Positions 63,555 through 64,000 of a stretch of 64,000 bases of DNA are shown in pieces. Under the pieces are notes generated by a model that was not told the origin of the DNA, searched no databases, and was given only the letters and a program-made list of their open reading frames with translations. The stretch is from an uncultured Clostridia bacterium (GTDB lineage: Bacteria; Bacillota; Clostridia; Christensenellales; Pumilibacteraceae): contig CAMSYM010000004.1 in the NCBI GenBank assembly GCA_947066105.1, positions 50,226 through 114,225 of the forward strand, in the 5' to 3' direction. The translations under genes and the position numbers were made by a program. Position 1 is the first letter of the stretch. Each line of letters starts with the position of its first letter.

Positions 63555-63986
63555 TTAAGTTGTAGCGTAACTTCGTTTTGCCTTGACTTTCATAAATTCT
63601 ACGTAATCAAAGTATTCGTCCAAAGTTTCGAATCCAAGTTGCGCCATTTCCGCTTTTGCCTTTTTGTATTCGGCTACTGAATCGCTTTCGTGCGATACTT
63701 CTTGAGCAATCACTTGCGATTCTTGTTCTATGCTATTGTCGGATTGTATAGACTCGTCAACTTGTATAGATACGGTTTGAGTCGCTTGTTCATGTTCTGC
63801 TCCCCTGAAAAGGGTGGACAGCAGTGTTTGTGCTTCGCTTGTGTTTTGCGCCTTTACGTCTAACGTGCCGCCGCCGAATATGTTAGTGAGTGTACTTGCC
63901 ACGTTCAGCTTCGACGAGTAATTCAAGTGACTGTAAATATCTGCCGTGGTGGAAACCCGAAAAGGACACAAGATTTCGGTATTCCG
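63555..63986 (-). pseudogene. C-terminal remnant of a second tyrosine recombinase
   Basis: The minus-strand frame is open from just after TAA at 63987-63989 and reads VSTTADIYSHLNYSSKLNVA, the catalytic-Tyr end of an integrase (IYSH). A long acidic tail with a coiled, Gln/Ser/Glu-rich stretch follows. The residues just before (LCPFR where LGHSD is usual) and the upstream in-frame stop suggest frameshift or decay. The main body would lie beyond the window's right edge in another frame. It is a different protein from the intact integrase at 62468. Confidence 0.65.
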
Positions 63987-64000
63987 TTATTTGTCGTGGG

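Larger units (their letters stand above)
52737..63986. mobile_element. Defence island downstream of tRNA-Ser, right end unresolved
   Basis: All genes from the tRNA-Ser 3' end to the window edge are A+T-richer than the backbone and of defence or recombination type: TIR-HAD, ATPase-KwaB-KwaA, a two-gene restriction-modification system, a tyrosine integrase and a second integrase tail. A tRNA at one end and an integrase near the other is typical. I did not find a second copy of the tRNA-Ser 3' end inside the window, so the right boundary is not defined. Confidence 0.6.

Overview
The window looks like a chromosomal segment of an uncultured Bacillota, probably Clostridia. The evidence is an L33/SecE/NusG/L11/L1/L10/L12 block, an ECF thiamine transporter behind a TPP riboswitch, a Spo0A C-domain protein, DUF1848 and DUF2207-like proteins, and lipobox lipoproteins. 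Lineage below class level is a guess. Backbone genes are rich in C/G-ending and CpG-containing codons; the accessory blocks are visibly richer in A and T.

Layout. 1-15.7 kb, backbone: tail of a secreted-type protein, a cytoplasmic pullulanase, a GH78-like glycosidase, a glycolipid glycosyltransferase/acyltransferase pair, an orphan ParA/Soj, an SbcD/YhaN-like nuclease pair, TPP riboswitch plus ThiT with an unusual N-terminal membrane extension, DUF1848 and a Gfo/Idh/MocA oxidoreductase. 15.7-19.6 kb: rpmG-secE-nusG-rplK-rplA-rplJ-rplL, ending at a strong terminator with no rpoB after it. 19.7-27.1 kb: an A+T-rich cell-surface block of five related lipoproteins and a 1459-residue membrane-anchored subtilisin carrying BspA-type leucine-rich repeats. 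27.2-31.1 kb: two DUF2207-like membrane proteins, a DegT-type aminotransferase and a Spo0A-C-only protein.

31.27-45.29 kb is a 14-kb integrative mobilizable element in the 3' end of tRNA-Glu. It is bounded by a 13-bp direct repeat, and joining its ends gives a dyad-symmetric attP. It carries a PHP/ABC-ATPase (TrlF type), a Vsr/Z1-helicase/PLD-nuclease/Dcm restriction cassette with an XRE regulator, MobC/relaxase genes, an AAA_14-DUF4143 ATPase, a Thg1-like nucleotidyltransferase and a serine recombinase broken by one in-frame TAA. An IS200-type element sits just outside the right end. 46-52.2 kb returns to backbone: an alpha/beta hydrolase and gyrB-gyrA.

From tRNA-Ser (52.65 kb) to beyond the right edge lies a second, defence-dense island. 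It holds a TIR-HAD fusion protein, a three-gene operon of AAA ATPase, KwaB-like (DUF4868) and KwaA-like four-helix membrane protein (a Kiwa variant with reversed order and an added ATPase), a GIY-YIG-like/helicase/methylase restriction enzyme with its partner, a tyrosine integrase, a predicted very short RNA, and the tail of a second, damaged integrase. The most novel candidates are the TIR-HAD fusion, the ATPase-Kiwa operon and the lipoprotein/subtilisin-LRR cluster. All functional statements are sequence-based readings without database searches.
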